From the NCBI RefSeq assembly GCF_002374315.1, contig NZ_NWUX01000002.1, positions 237,630 through 301,629 of the forward strand: a stretch of DNA of 64,000 nt. The letters are read 5' to 3'. The position numbers and the translations under genes were made by a program. How positions within the stretch are numbered: position 1 is the stretch's first letter; each line of letters starts with the position of its first letter. The DNA is from Vreelandella nigrificans (GTDB lineage Bacteria; Pseudomonadota; Gammaproteobacteria; Pseudomonadales; Halomonadaceae). Below, piece by piece: positions 55,052-63,787 of this stretch. Under the pieces are notes generated by a model, which made no database searches, was not told where the DNA came from, and saw nothing but the letters and a program-made list of their open reading frames with translations.

Positions 55052-55176
55052 ATGGCCGCGTGGGTTACGTCCGCTGTAGGGCGTTTATGCGGTAACATAC
55101 GGACGGCGCGAAAAAAAATTGGTGTGGGGCTGGACATTGGTTCTTATAATCGGTAATATTCGCGCCGTGCCGTTGA

Positions 55177-55269
55177 GGAGAGGTGGCCGAGTGGCTGAAG
55201 GCGCTCCCCTGCTAAGGGAGTATAGGGTTTATAGCCCTATCGAGGGTTCGAATCCCTCTCTCTCCGCCA
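55177..55269 (+). tRNA. tRNA-Ser (GCT)
   Basis: 93 bases including encoded CCA. The acceptor stem GGAGAGG pairs with TCTCTCC (one wobble), the D-arm is GGCCGAGTGGCTGAAGGC, the anticodon loop CTGCTAA carries GCT, there is a long class-II variable arm (TATAGGGTTTATAGCCCTA), and the T-arm is GAGGGTTCGAATCCCTC. A TATAAT lies about 27 bases upstream. Confidence 0.96.
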
Positions 55270-55365
55270 ACCGCATGTTAAGTAGTAAATGCTTGAAGCA
55301 GTGATGTGACAAGCAGAAGCATTGCAAGACCGAAAAGTTGAAAGACTGAGGTGTTGCAAGGTTAA

Positions 55366-55442
55366 GCGCCCGTAGCTCAGCTGGATAGAGTACCTGACTA
55401 CGAATCAGGGGGTCGGAGGTTCGAATCCTCCCGGGCGCGCCA
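55366..55442 (+). tRNA. tRNA-Arg (ACG), copy 1
   Basis: 77 bases with encoded CCA. Acceptor GCGCCCG pairs with CGGGCGC; D-arm AGCTCAGCTGGATAGAGT; anticodon loop with ACG (read as ICG after deamination); T-arm GGAGGTTCGAATCCTCC. Decodes CGU, CGC and CGA. Confidence 0.97.
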
Positions 55443-55525
55443 CCTTGTAAATATTACCTCTTGAAAGCATAAGTGATTGATGTTAATATGCTTTCATCAT
55501 TTAGATAGTTAGATGTAACTGTAAA

Positions 55526-55602
55526 GCGCCCGTAGCTCAGCTGGATAGAGTACCTGACTACGAATCAGGGGGTCGGAGGTTCGAATCCTCCCGGGCGCGC
55601 CA
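55526..55602 (+). tRNA. tRNA-Arg (ACG), copy 2
   Basis: Identical in sequence to copy 1, exactly 160 bp downstream, within a perfect tandem duplication that includes the spacer. Confidence 0.97.
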
Positions 55603-55685
55603 CCTTGTAAATATTACCTCTTGAAAGCATAAGTGATTGATGTTAATATGCTTTCATCATTTAGATAGTTAGATGTAACTGTAAA

Positions 55686-55762
55686 GCGCCCGTAGCTCAG
55701 CTGGATAGAGTACCTGACTACGAATCAGGGGGTCGGAGGTTCGAATCCTCCCGGGCGCGCCA
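55686..55762 (+). tRNA. tRNA-Arg (ACG), copy 3
   Basis: Identical to copies 1 and 2, a further 160 bp downstream. It is followed by a terminator instead of the repeated spacer. Confidence 0.97.
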
Positions 55763-55768
55763 GATTTT

Positions 55769-55799
55769 AAAACCCGCTCTCAATGAGAGCGGGTTTTCT
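55769..55799 (+). terminator. Terminator of the tRNA operon
   Basis: AAAACCCGCTCTC, loop AAT, GAGAGCGGGTTTT then CTGTTTT, seven bases after the last tRNA. Confidence 0.88.
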
Positions 55800-55848
55800 G
55801 TTTTCTAGCCGGTTCAAGGTGGCTCGCGCCTTGTTCTTGCGATCGTGT

Positions 55849-55888
55849 AAAGCGCCCCACGCATTTTTGCGGAAGGGCGCTTTTTTTT
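55849..55888. terminator. Second terminator, next to the repeated gene fragment
   Basis: AAGCGCCC (55850-55857) pairs with GGGCGCTT (55875-55882), followed by a run of eight T on the plus strand. It lies at the left edge of the accessory island. Confidence 0.75.
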
Positions 55889-55892
55889 GGGG

Positions 55893-56150
55893 CTACGTAA
55901 GCGCTGAGTGATTAATACGATCGGTGCTTGCGCTTGCGCTTGCGCTTGCGGGCTCGTATCGCGCGCTGGGAGTACTCGGCAGCAGGCTGCTAAGCAGGGT
56001 ATCCAGGTCGGTGAGGCGCTTTAGGCGCTGGAAGTGTTGGTCGGCCTCCGTATTGCCCTGGCGCATTTGAGCTAGCCACTGTTTGACGAGCGACACTACA
56101 ACACGATCGGGGAGGTGTTGGCGCTGCAGAGTGGCGTACCAGCACACCAC
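55893..56150 (-). pseudogene. 3' fragment of a repeated gene, left flank of island
   Basis: An 85-residue frame (LPDRVVVSLVKQWLAQMRQG, then HFQRLKRLTDLDTLLSSLLP, then a Ser/Ala tail). It is the C-terminal part of a larger protein: an in-frame stop just upstream cuts it off, and a near-identical segment recurs at the right end of the window. Over 149 bp (55969-56117 versus 63852-64000) the copies differ at three positions, two of them synonymous. I cannot name the family; a transposase or other multi-copy mobile gene is the obvious guess. The tail differs from the second copy by a hexamer expansion. Confidence 0.6.
55926..55949. repeat. GCTTGC hexamer repeated four times
   Basis: Four perfect GCTTGC units encode the alternating Ser-Ala run near the C terminus of the fragment on the minus strand. 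The second copy near 63815 lacks this expansion. Confidence 0.9.
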
Positions 56151-56521
56151 TCAGACCCTCGAGCTTCGCGGGTCTGTCCGTCCCCGCAGCGCGACCGTCA
56201 CCATGGTGGCAGGGGCCTTTTCCTATGGCACCATCACGATGAATTACGGGTATCTCCCCGCCTGAAATTGTTGGCTATACAGCTTTTGTTGGTCTTGCTA
56301 TACCTTCCTCTGCTGGAGCAGACTTATAGGGCGCTGTACTGTACTGACTTTTCGGGAAACTGAGATTCGACTTGTTGCATTTCCGAGCGCCTATCCGGCG
56401 TCAGAGGCTAGTGCCGAGGGGCCTACTGTTGGCATGTTCGGTACCGTGGTATGGTCAAACGGTCAACAACAAGGTTTCATCGCGTTTTAACGCTTGAGTT
56501 GCGATTCTGGGGGTTACCAAT
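56151..56521 (+). other. Non-coding boundary between the repeat fragment and the LysR gene
   Basis: 371 bp. No supported gene; short frames here look accidental. The sequence GGTCAAACGGTCAAC at about 56454-56468 is a direct repeat of GGTCAA just upstream of the LysR gene and may belong to its promoter. I see no clear insertion-sequence terminal repeat. Confidence 0.35.
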
Positions 56522-57436
56522 ATGGATACGAAACAGCTTTCACTCATGTTTCGTCTTGCCGAGACCCTTCACTTCGGAAAAGCTGCAGAGATTGAAAATA
56601 TTGCTCAGTCTGGGTTGAGTAATCAGATCTCCAAGCTTGAGCATGAGTTGGGCTTTAGGGTCTTCGAGCGGACCAATCGTCGAGTTTCCCTTTCCGCGGC
56701 AGGTGAGCAGTTCATTGATCAAGCACACCTGATGATGGGGCGTCTGGAAAGTACTATTGCAGAATGCCGTGCCATTGCCGAGCAGAACCGTCATATCTTT
56801 ACTGTTGGCTTTTTCGGCGATGCTGCAGGTGAATTGACGCATTCTATCTTCACTCGATTTCGTCAGGCTAACCCCGAGATCCGGCTGATCGTGAAGGAGT
56901 TGACGATGACCAACCAAGTGAAGAGTCTCATTTCAGGCATTGTGGACGCCGCTTTCATGAGGCTGCCGGTCGATGATGCCCGGTTAGAGTATGAGATCAT
57001 GTTTGATGAACCGCGAGTTGCTGCCGTGCCGGCTTCTCATCCATTAGCAAGTTCCAGGTACTTAAGTATTGGGCAACTTCTGGATAAGCCATTTGCCGTT
57101 GCCGGAGAGGGTGCTCCATCTGATTGGGCGTCGTATTGGGCCTTGCGATCTGAACTTGTCGAGCCTTGTCATGTAGGGGCTTTTGTCAAGTCGATCCCAG
57201 AAAGCTTGGCAGCCATTGCTTACCAGGGAGCTTTCGACACTTATCCGCTATCGGCGGCCCGCATATTCCAGCATCCCGGAGTGTGCTACATCCCACTTCA
57301 GGATGCCACAAGAAGCGAGCTAGCATTGGTAACGGTTAAGGGTAACCGAAGTCCTGCTGTTCTCGCGCTCAAGGAATGTGTGAGGAAGTCGCTAAAGGAA
57401 GATATCTCTTGTCTCGCTGGAGCTCACCGGCGTTAG
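56522..57436 (+). CDS. LysR-family transcriptional regulator
   Basis: 304 residues. The N-terminal winged helix (FRLAETLHFGKAAEIENIAQSGLSNQISKLEHELGFRVFERTNR) is followed by a linker helix and a periplasmic-binding-like effector domain (from about residue 90). It stands at the left of the catabolic genes and is the most likely local activator. The usual pattern of a LysR gene divergent from its target is not kept here, since the next gene (+) is 445 bp downstream. The effector is probably the island's substrate or an intermediate. Confidence 0.88.
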   Translation: MDTKQLSLMFRLAETLHFGKAAEIENIAQSGLSNQISKLEHELGFRVFERTNRRVSLSAAGEQFIDQAHLMMGRLESTIAECRAIAEQNRHIFTVGFFGDAAGELTHSIFTRFRQANPEIRLIVKELTMTNQVKSLISGIVDAAFMRLPVDDARLEYEIMFDEPRVAAVPASHPLASSRYLSIGQLLDKPFAVAGEGAPSDWASYWALRSELVEPCHVGAFVKSIPESLAAIAYQGAFDTYPLSAARIFQHPGVCYIPLQDATRSELALVTVKGNRSPAVLALKECVRKSLKEDISCLAGAHRR

Positions 57437-57881
57437 ACTTCGTTGTTTTATCCTATTTTACGACTCCACTCCTTTAAGTATGTTTTTAATAAAGACACTT
57501 AGTATTTTGAGTGACATAAATAACGTACTAATAGGGTCAGTCGATTGTGAAGCGCTCACTGTTGGTGCAATGATCATTGTTTCAGATTGTTTAATCTGAA
57601 TTGATTGTTGCGCCACTTTTTGGATTTTGCCAATCTTCAGGAGAAGCTGGTTAAACACTCTGGAAGTTCAAAAAGTGTGTCGCTTGATTATTTTCAGAGT
57701 TTCCTCTGGTTTTATCTCTGTCGTATGGCTGAGTTTGGTCAGCTTTTAAAAGCAGGCTGATTTTTGTATCTATATTAATCTTGATGCAAGAGATTAGTCT
57801 TTTGTTGTTTTTCGCTAACTGGGATATATGAATTGAAAATATCCTAGTGATATTTATATTTCAAAAACAAAGGGGTATGAG
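57437..57881 (+). other. AT-rich regulatory gap before the HDAC-like gene
   Basis: 445 bp with no supported gene. It contains CAATGATCATTG (57568-57579), a perfect 12-bp palindrome sharing its TGATCA core with three sites upstream of the aminotransferase gene, and TTCAGATT-GTTT-AATCTGAA (57581-57600), an 8-bp stem. A promoter for the HDAC-like gene must lie here, but its hexamers are not clear. Confidence 0.45.
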
Positions 57882-58997
57882 ATGCGAAAAAGCGTACTTT
57901 TCTATGATGAAAGGACGATGTGGCATAACCCTGGACAAACTGCGCTAATTTTTCCAGTGGGGCAATGGGTGCAGCCTATGCCTAGCTCTCCTAATGTCGA
58001 GTCTTCCGAATCTAAGCGACGAATAAAAAACCTAATGGATGTTTCTGGATTACTCGATAAAGTTGAGGTGCGTAGCGCTCCACCCGCTTCTAGAGAAGAG
58101 GCGCTGGCAGTTCATCCTGCCCATTACTTGGATCGCTTAAAAGCACTGAGCGATAATGGGGGAGGGTTCATGTCTGAAACATCTCCTGTTGGTCCTCGCT
58201 CCTATGAAATCGCATTGTTATCCGCTGGATTGGCGAAAGCTGCTGTTGAGGCGGTATACAAACGGGAGGTAGATAATGCCTACTCTCTTTCGCGCCCCCC
58301 AGGTCATCACTGTCTTCCAGATGAGGCAATGGGGGCATGCTGTCTGGCCAATATTCCAATCGCAATCGAGTCCGCCAAGAAGCATCTTGGGGTTGGAAAG
58401 GTCGCGGTGGTGGATTGGGATGTCCATCATGGCAATGGAACTCAGGCCATCTATTACGAACGGCCGGATGTCCTGACCATTTCCATTCATCAGGATGGTT
58501 GTTTCCCTCCTGGGTATAGCGGGTTGGAAGATACAGGGGAGGGTGATGCGGTAGGAACTAACATTAATATTCCCTTGATGCCAGGCAGTGGTGGGGCTGC
58601 TTACCTAGAGGCCTTGAAAAAGGTTGTTGTACCTGCATTGGAGCGTTTTGAGCCTGAGTTGATCATTATTGCCAATGGTGTCGATGCTAATGGTGTCGAT
58701 CCACTGGCGAGGATGATGTTGCATAGCGATGATTACCGGTCCATGACTTGCATTATGCGAGAAACAGCGGAACGTGTCTGTGGGGGGCGGCTTGCTGTTG
58801 TCCATGAGGGTGGCTATGCGGAAGCCTATACTCCCTATTGTGGACTTGCCATCATGGAGGAGCTTTGTGGCTGGCGTACCGATGTCGAAGACCCAGGGCT
58901 GAGCTTCATCAAGGCACAACAATCTCCCGAAAGACATCTGGAGTTGCAGAAAGATGTAATAGCAAGCGTCGCCAAGATTCACGGATTGGCTCAGTAA
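57882..58997 (+). CDS. HDAC-fold amidohydrolase (acetylpolyamine amidohydrolase-like)
   Basis: 371 residues of the arginase/histone-deacetylase fold, closest in pattern to class-II HDAC-like bacterial enzymes. Motifs: RPPGHH (138-143) with the catalytic His pair, DWDVHHGNGTQ with zinc ligands Asp180 and His182, a third Asp in NGVDANGVDPL (268), and HEGGY with Tyr312 as transition-state stabiliser. Bacterial members deacetylate acetylpolyamines, acetylated small amines or other acyl amides. AGGGG precedes the ATG. It neighbours aldehyde dehydrogenase, permease and aminotransferase genes, consistent with deacylating an imported N-acyl amine; the substrate is inferred. Confidence 0.85.
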   Translation: MRKSVLFYDERTMWHNPGQTALIFPVGQWVQPMPSSPNVESSESKRRIKNLMDVSGLLDKVEVRSAPPASREEALAVHPAHYLDRLKALSDNGGGFMSETSPVGPRSYEIALLSAGLAKAAVEAVYKREVDNAYSLSRPPGHHCLPDEAMGACCLANIPIAIESAKKHLGVGKVAVVDWDVHHGNGTQAIYYERPDVLTISIHQDGCFPPGYSGLEDTGEGDAVGTNINIPLMPGSGGAAYLEALKKVVVPALERFEPELIIIANGVDANGVDPLARMMLHSDDYRSMTCIMRETAERVCGGRLAVVHEGGYAEAYTPYCGLAIMEELCGWRTDVEDPGLSFIKAQQSPERHLELQKDVIASVAKIHGLAQ

Positions 58998-59040
58998 GCC
59001 ATCGAATAAAGGTTGTTGTTCACCTCTCTTGGGGCATCAG

Positions 59041-59067
59041 CGGCGGGCAATGAGCCCGCCGTTTTTT
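59041..59067 (+). terminator. Terminator after the HDAC-like gene
   Basis: CGGCGGGC, loop AATGA, GCCCGCCG, then six T on the plus strand. Confidence 0.88.
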
Positions 59068-59095
59068 CTACCTGTCTATTTTTTCTACCTGTCTA
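59062..59095 (+). repeat. 17-bp tandem duplication at the terminator tail
   Basis: TTTTTTCTACCTGTCTA occurs twice head to tail (59062-59078 and 59079-59095), doubling the terminator's T-run. Confidence 0.92.
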
Positions 59096-59130
59096 CCTGG
59101 CGACCCAGCATAGATGCTGGGAAGGGCACG

Positions 59131-60585
59131 TTAAATAGGATAAGCCTGAGCTTCCGGCTTGATGGTAAGCCACTGCCATTGGGTGAACTCTTCCCAGTTG
59201 GCCGGCCCTCCGATACTCGTACCATTGCCCGACTGCCCAGTGCCGCCAAAGGGGTTGCAAACGTCGTCGTTCACGGTCTGGTCGTTGATGTGGAGCAGTC
59301 CGACATCGATCCGTTCGCTCAACTGAAGTGCGCGACCGACATCTCGGGTGATAATGCCGGCTGACAGACCATAGTCAGTATCGTTAGCTAGTCGCACGGC
59401 CATCTCATCATCATCGAATGGTACGATGACTGCTACTGGACCAAAGATTTCTTCCAGATAGGCTGGATTGTCCGGTGACACATTGCTGAGTACAGTGGGC
59501 TCGAAAAATAAGTTCTCGTGGTTGCCCCCGGCTTCTAACGTCGCGCCAGCTTCGACAGCGGACCGGACTAGCATGTGAATATGATCACGTTGGTGCTCAT
59601 TGATAATGGGGCCGATAGCCACGTCTTGCTGGACTGGGTCGCCTACCTTAAGGTTTCGCGCCTTGGCGACCATACGCTTGACGAACTCGTCGTGGATCTT
59701 ACGGTGAACGAGAATTCGCCCTGTGGCCATGCAGATCTGGCCTTGGTGGAGGTAGCTGCCCCACGCCGCATTGGAGACGGCAGTATCGAGATCGGCATCA
59801 TCGAGTACTATCAGGGAATTCTTACCACCGAGTTCGAGCGACACCTTTTTCAAGTGGCGCCCCGCGGATTCTCCGACCTTGCGGCCAGCCTCGGTGGAAC
59901 CCGTAAACTGAATCATTGCCACATTTGGGTCGGCGACCAGGGCAGCACCGGTCTCACCTCCCCCCGGCAGGACATGAAGAATCCCTTCCGGAGCGCCGGC
60001 CAGCTCAAGCAATCTGCCGATGATCAGCCCCCCGCAAATGGCCGTTCGGGGGTCCGGCTTGAGCACGACGCCATTACCGACCGCCAGGGCTGGCGCCACA
60101 GCACGAATAGCCAGATAGAGCGGAAAATTAAAGGGAGAAATGACACCGACCACGCCCAGCGGGCGCCGACGAGCCAGGCTCAGGCTTCCCAATTCGGAAG
60201 GCAGGATATCACCTTGGGACTGGCCCGGTAGCCCGGCGCTCTCTCTCAGGGCCTTGATAGAAACCTCGACTTCGAAGGCCGCCTTGAGCTTAATGGAGCC
60301 TGATTCCCTGATCAGCCATTCGCTAATTTCCTCCCGATGTTCCTCCATTAACATGGCCGCCTTGTACATGATCGCCGAACGCGTCTCTCCGGGCTGAGCC
60401 GCCCAGCTGCGTTGAGCGTTGCGCGCTGTTGCGGCAGATGAGGTCATCACGGCTGCATCCGCTATGGCAAACTGCCCCAGTGTCTCCCCGGTCGCGGGCT
60501 CGATCGCGGGAGAAATCTCCGTACCCGTAACCCATTGGCCGTTGAAGTATTTACCATTCAAGATGTCATCGGAAAGCATTTTCAT
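59131..60585 (-). CDS. NAD(P)-dependent aldehyde dehydrogenase
   Basis: 484 residues. Catalytic Cys285 in GQICMATG, general base Glu251 in LELGGKN, Asn153 in SPFNFP and cofactor-binding FTGSTEAGRKVG. The sequence has the character of benzaldehyde/vanillin-type dehydrogenases, but an aminoaldehyde substrate fits the local genes better. The start at 60585 follows GAGTGAG; the frame is open 11 codons further. Convergent with the HDAC-like gene and transcribed after the permease gene (gap about 110 bp), so probably an operon with it. Confidence 0.88.
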   Translation of the reverse strand: MKMLSDDILNGKYFNGQWVTGTEISPAIEPATGETLGQFAIADAAVMTSSAATARNAQRSWAAQPGETRSAIMYKAAMLMEEHREEISEWLIRESGSIKLKAAFEVEVSIKALRESAGLPGQSQGDILPSELGSLSLARRRPLGVVGVISPFNFPLYLAIRAVAPALAVGNGVVLKPDPRTAICGGLIIGRLLELAGAPEGILHVLPGGGETGAALVADPNVAMIQFTGSTEAGRKVGESAGRHLKKVSLELGGKNSLIVLDDADLDTAVSNAAWGSYLHQGQICMATGRILVHRKIHDEFVKRMVAKARNLKVGDPVQQDVAIGPIINEHQRDHIHMLVRSAVEAGATLEAGGNHENLFFEPTVLSNVSPDNPAYLEEIFGPVAVIVPFDDDEMAVRLANDTDYGLSAGIITRDVGRALQLSERIDVGLLHINDQTVNDDVCNPFGGTGQSGNGTSIGGPANWEEFTQWQWLTIKPEAQAYPI

Positions 60586-60694
60586 ACAGTACTCACTCTT
60601 GTCATTTTGGACTGTCATTTATCGCACTAGCAGGCGAGACCTTCGCTCGATTTGGTGTTGGACGGTTGAAACGAAGCGTCTGGCCGGTTTTCTA

Positions 60695-62107
60695 TCAGCC
60701 AGCTGGAGAGCCGATCACGCCATGCTTAGCAACGGCCCGCCAGCTGTTGAGAGCCCCCAGCAGAGCAACAGCGAGAACGCACCAGGGAAGCATAGTGACG
60801 ATGCCTCGCTCTACACCACTTAGTGCGGAAAAATTGGTGTAGGCCAAGACTGAGATAAGTAGTAAGCCGAGGGCTCCGATGCCAGGAAGAACTTGGTGTA
60901 CCCACAGGTTTCTTTCCTTGATCCTTCGGAAGAAGGCAAGCACTGCAAACGCTCCCATTGTCTGTAGCGTAAGGACCGACAGGGTGCCGAGCGCGACCAT
61001 CAAAACGAAAAGATCGTCGATGGGGTCTGCATCCCCGATCATGAATGCCAGTAGAACCAGAGACGTAGAGCAAGATAGCACGATGCTAGCAATGTACGGG
61101 CTGGATTGGCGCGGATGTACATGGCTTAATATTGTAGGAAGAAAACGTTCGCGGGCGAGTGAAAAAAGGTAGCGACAAAGTGCATTATGGAACGATAGCA
61201 ACACGGCAAAAATGCTGGTAATGGCCAGAATTTTCATCGTAAAGGTTGACCAAGCACCGACATACTCAGTATTCACATCGAAAACGAAGTTGACGAAATT
61301 ATCGGAAGCAGCAGCCTGGACGTCGCTGGATTGATAGGCAAGCCCGATACACCAGGTCGTCAAGATATAGAATCCACCGATGGTGAGAATAGCAACGTAC
61401 GTCGCCCGTGGCACGGTGCGCTTCGGGTTCTTGGCTTCTTCTCCATATAATGTCGTCGACTCGAAGCCCACGAAACAGGCAAAAGCAAACATGAGTGCCA
61501 CTCCCATTCCTGGGGAGATGATTTGAGATGGCATAAAGCCTTGGAACAAGCCGCCCTCGAAATCGGACTGCATCAAGACCGCGATATCGAACAGCAAGAG
61601 GATCAGAACCTCCAAAATCATGATCACGCCGAGAACACGTGCGGAAAGGTCAATATTGAGATAGCCGAACAGAGCGACTAGAGCCGCGACAGCGAAAGCG
61701 ATTGCTCGCCAATCGACCTCAACATTGAAAATCGAGGTAATGAAGTCCGCTCCAAAGGCGGCGAATTGACCATAAACACCGGAAAGCATGCAAACATAAG
61801 CCAGTAAAGCAACGCCAGCAGCCATGTGCCCCGCTTTCTTGCCAAGCCCACGACTCACGATATCTGCAAAACCGCCCGCGCTTACAACATAACGGCTCAT
61901 GGCTGCAAAGCCGATGGCAAAAAGTAACAATACGACCGAAGCGATGAGATATAGCCCTGGTGCGCCAGCACCACCGATGGCGAACACGACAGGGGCAGCA
62001 CCCAAGGTTGCTCCCAAGGGGGCAGCCGCGGCAACGACGAAGAAGACGATATCAGCAACCCCCAGTGAGGCAGGTTTGAGCTGATGCGGAGACGATTCAC
62101 AAGGCAT
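60695..62107 (-). CDS. APC-superfamily amino acid/amine permease
   Basis: 470 residues with about twelve membrane segments. The N-terminal helix pair (VADIVFFVVAAAAPLGATLGAAP) contains the small-residue unwound helix of APC transporters, and CFVGFESTTLYGEEAKNPKRTVPRA is the conserved TM6-loop motif. It imports amino acids or amines by proton symport. Transcribed divergently from the aminotransferase gene across a 281-bp region with repeated palindromes, and followed by the aldehyde dehydrogenase gene. Confidence 0.9.
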   Translation of the reverse strand: MPCESSPHQLKPASLGVADIVFFVVAAAAPLGATLGAAPVVFAIGGAGAPGLYLIASVVLLLFAIGFAAMSRYVVSAGGFADIVSRGLGKKAGHMAAGVALLAYVCMLSGVYGQFAAFGADFITSIFNVEVDWRAIAFAVAALVALFGYLNIDLSARVLGVIMILEVLILLLFDIAVLMQSDFEGGLFQGFMPSQIISPGMGVALMFAFACFVGFESTTLYGEEAKNPKRTVPRATYVAILTIGGFYILTTWCIGLAYQSSDVQAAASDNFVNFVFDVNTEYVGAWSTFTMKILAITSIFAVLLSFHNALCRYLFSLARERFLPTILSHVHPRQSSPYIASIVLSCSTSLVLLAFMIGDADPIDDLFVLMVALGTLSVLTLQTMGAFAVLAFFRRIKERNLWVHQVLPGIGALGLLLISVLAYTNFSALSGVERGIVTMLPWCVLAVALLGALNSWRAVAKHGVIGSPAG

Positions 62108-62388
62108 GGGGGAGGTTCCTTCGACTGTATTATTTGAATTTATCTTTGTGTGCAGCGTTGTTAGTAAGACTTAATAAGGTCGAAGAAAACAATACTGAAA
62201 AAGTGATCATTTAATCGCGGTGAGTGATCATAGTCTGGTTAGTATCAGTATTCCGGTAGGCTTCTTTAGTGATCATTAAAACGGATTGATTTATACGGAT
62301 TGCGCTATTGTTCGATACAGAGATAAACATAAGATCAGTAGGGCACTTTCAGTCATGATGACATTTATAAAAATTACCGGAGCCGAAG
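62108..62388. promoter_or_regulatory. Divergent control region with three TGATCA sites
   Basis: TGATCA at 62204, 62225 and 62270, each within a near-palindrome (AAGTGATCATTTAA, GAGTGATCATAG, TTTAGTGATCATTAAA). The first two are 21 bp apart, two helical turns. A fourth copy, CAATGATCATTG, lies upstream of the HDAC-like gene. They are candidate sites for one regulator of the island. Confidence 0.5.
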
Positions 62389-63732
62389 ATGAAACTGACC
62401 TACGAACAGGCGCTTAATAATTTTTCGGAAAAATTTCACGCCTCCAAGGCTAAGACCCTTGCCGGGCGAGGCCTAATACCAGGTGGATTTAGTCGGCGGA
62501 CTTTCAATTATGGTCCTCATGCTGTTTTTGTGGAAAAGGGGGATGGACAGTATATTCAAACCATAGAAGGTCACCGTCTTCTGGATTTGAATAACAACTT
62601 TTCAACCAATGTAGTTGGTCATAATCATCCGGATATAATTAAAGCCATTACCGATATGATGGATAAAGGGTTTTCTTTTGGAAATCCAACGGATCACGAA
62701 CTGGAGCTGGCCAGCCTGCTAAGTGACCGAATAGAATCGGTCGAACAAGTTAAATTCTTCTGTTCCGCAAGTGAGGCGTGCCTTGGGGCTATTCGTATCG
62801 CACGCTCTTATACTGGAAAAACCAAGATTGCCAAGTTTGAAGGCGGTTATCATGGTTTTGCCGACGACCTTGCGATTTCGACGCATCCCAGCCCAAGTAA
62901 CTTTCCCGGCCCGGACAATAATCCTCGTTCGCTACCTGATTCTGATGGCATTCCTTCTTACAAGGTGGATAACGTCGTTACCTTGGTACAGAACGACTTT
63001 AAAGCCTGTGAAAAGATTCTGCGTAGCCACTCCCACGATACCGCCTGCGTCATCATGGAGCTTCAGTCCGGTGCAGGCGGGATCGTGAGCCTGGACAAGA
63101 CCTTTGTGGCCAAGATCCGGGAATTGACCAGCGAGCTAGGTATCGTGCTTATCGTTGACGAGACCATGTCGCTTCGCGCATCGACTGGTGGTTTGCAGAA
63201 GCTCTACGAGGTCAAGCCTGACTTGACGGTCATGGGCAAGATGATTGGTGGTGGTCTGCCAATCGGTGCAATCGGAGGTTCGCGGGAGGTCTTCAGCGTC
63301 GTTGAGGCCAACCAGGTCATGGTGTCTGGAACGCATCACGGTCATCCGATGGCCTGTGCGACCGGGATCGCCTGCCTTAATGTTATGGACGATGCGGCAT
63401 TCGACAAAATCAATGGTATGGCCGAGCGTATCAAGTCCGAGCTCAATTCATGGGCGAAAGCCAGTGGCATTCCCTTCATCGTTTATGGCTCGTTCTCGAT
63501 TCTCGGCTATGCTCTGACACGAGAGCTTGGTCAGGAAATCACCACGCACCGTGATTACTGGCACAAAATAGATGAAGATAAGATGTCCATCTATGCGATG
63601 GAAATGGCAACCCGAGGATACTACCCGGTTCATCGTGGCCAGATCGGGTTGATGCTACCGATGACCGACGAAGACATTACCGGCTATATCGAAACAACGA
63701 AAGATATCGTCAACGCCATTTACAACCATTAA
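62389..63732 (+). CDS. Class-III PLP aminotransferase (GSAM-like)
   Basis: 447 residues, fold type I. The Schiff-base Lys284 is in VMGKMIGGGLPIGAIGG, the pyridine-N Asp257 in IVDETMSLR, and phosphate contacts lie in CSASEACLGAIRIAR and EGGYHGF. It resembles glutamate-1-semialdehyde aminomutase relatives used as omega- or beta-amino acid aminotransferases; the role in haem synthesis is unlikely because of the context. It transaminates an amine or amino acid probably supplied by the permease and HDAC-like enzyme, giving an aldehyde for the dehydrogenase. CCGGAG lies before the ATG. Confidence 0.85.
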   Translation: MKLTYEQALNNFSEKFHASKAKTLAGRGLIPGGFSRRTFNYGPHAVFVEKGDGQYIQTIEGHRLLDLNNNFSTNVVGHNHPDIIKAITDMMDKGFSFGNPTDHELELASLLSDRIESVEQVKFFCSASEACLGAIRIARSYTGKTKIAKFEGGYHGFADDLAISTHPSPSNFPGPDNNPRSLPDSDGIPSYKVDNVVTLVQNDFKACEKILRSHSHDTACVIMELQSGAGGIVSLDKTFVAKIRELTSELGIVLIVDETMSLRASTGGLQKLYEVKPDLTVMGKMIGGGLPIGAIGGSREVFSVVEANQVMVSGTHHGHPMACATGIACLNVMDDAAFDKINGMAERIKSELNSWAKASGIPFIVYGSFSILGYALTRELGQEITTHRDYWHKIDEDKMSIYAMEMATRGYYPVHRGQIGLMLPMTDEDITGYIETTKDIVNAIYNH

Positions 63733-63787
63733 CGCTCTTTGTTGATTCTTGTATTTTTTGGGATATGTTTTCGGGCGTGTTTTTTAC

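Larger units (their letters stand above)
55366..55762 (+). repeat. Tandem 160-bp unit (tRNA-Arg plus spacer)
   Basis: Positions 55366-55525 and 55526-55685 are identical over the full 160 bp, and a third partial unit covers the tRNA only. The 83-bp spacer contains GAAAGCAT and ATGCTTTC, which can form a stem between the tRNAs in the precursor. No differences between units implies recent expansion or gene conversion. Confidence 0.95.

Noticed and set aside
57458..57658. 66-residue minus-strand frame in the gap before the HDAC-like gene.
   Set aside because: No ribosome binding site; it overlaps palindromes and AT-rich sequence. Chance frame.
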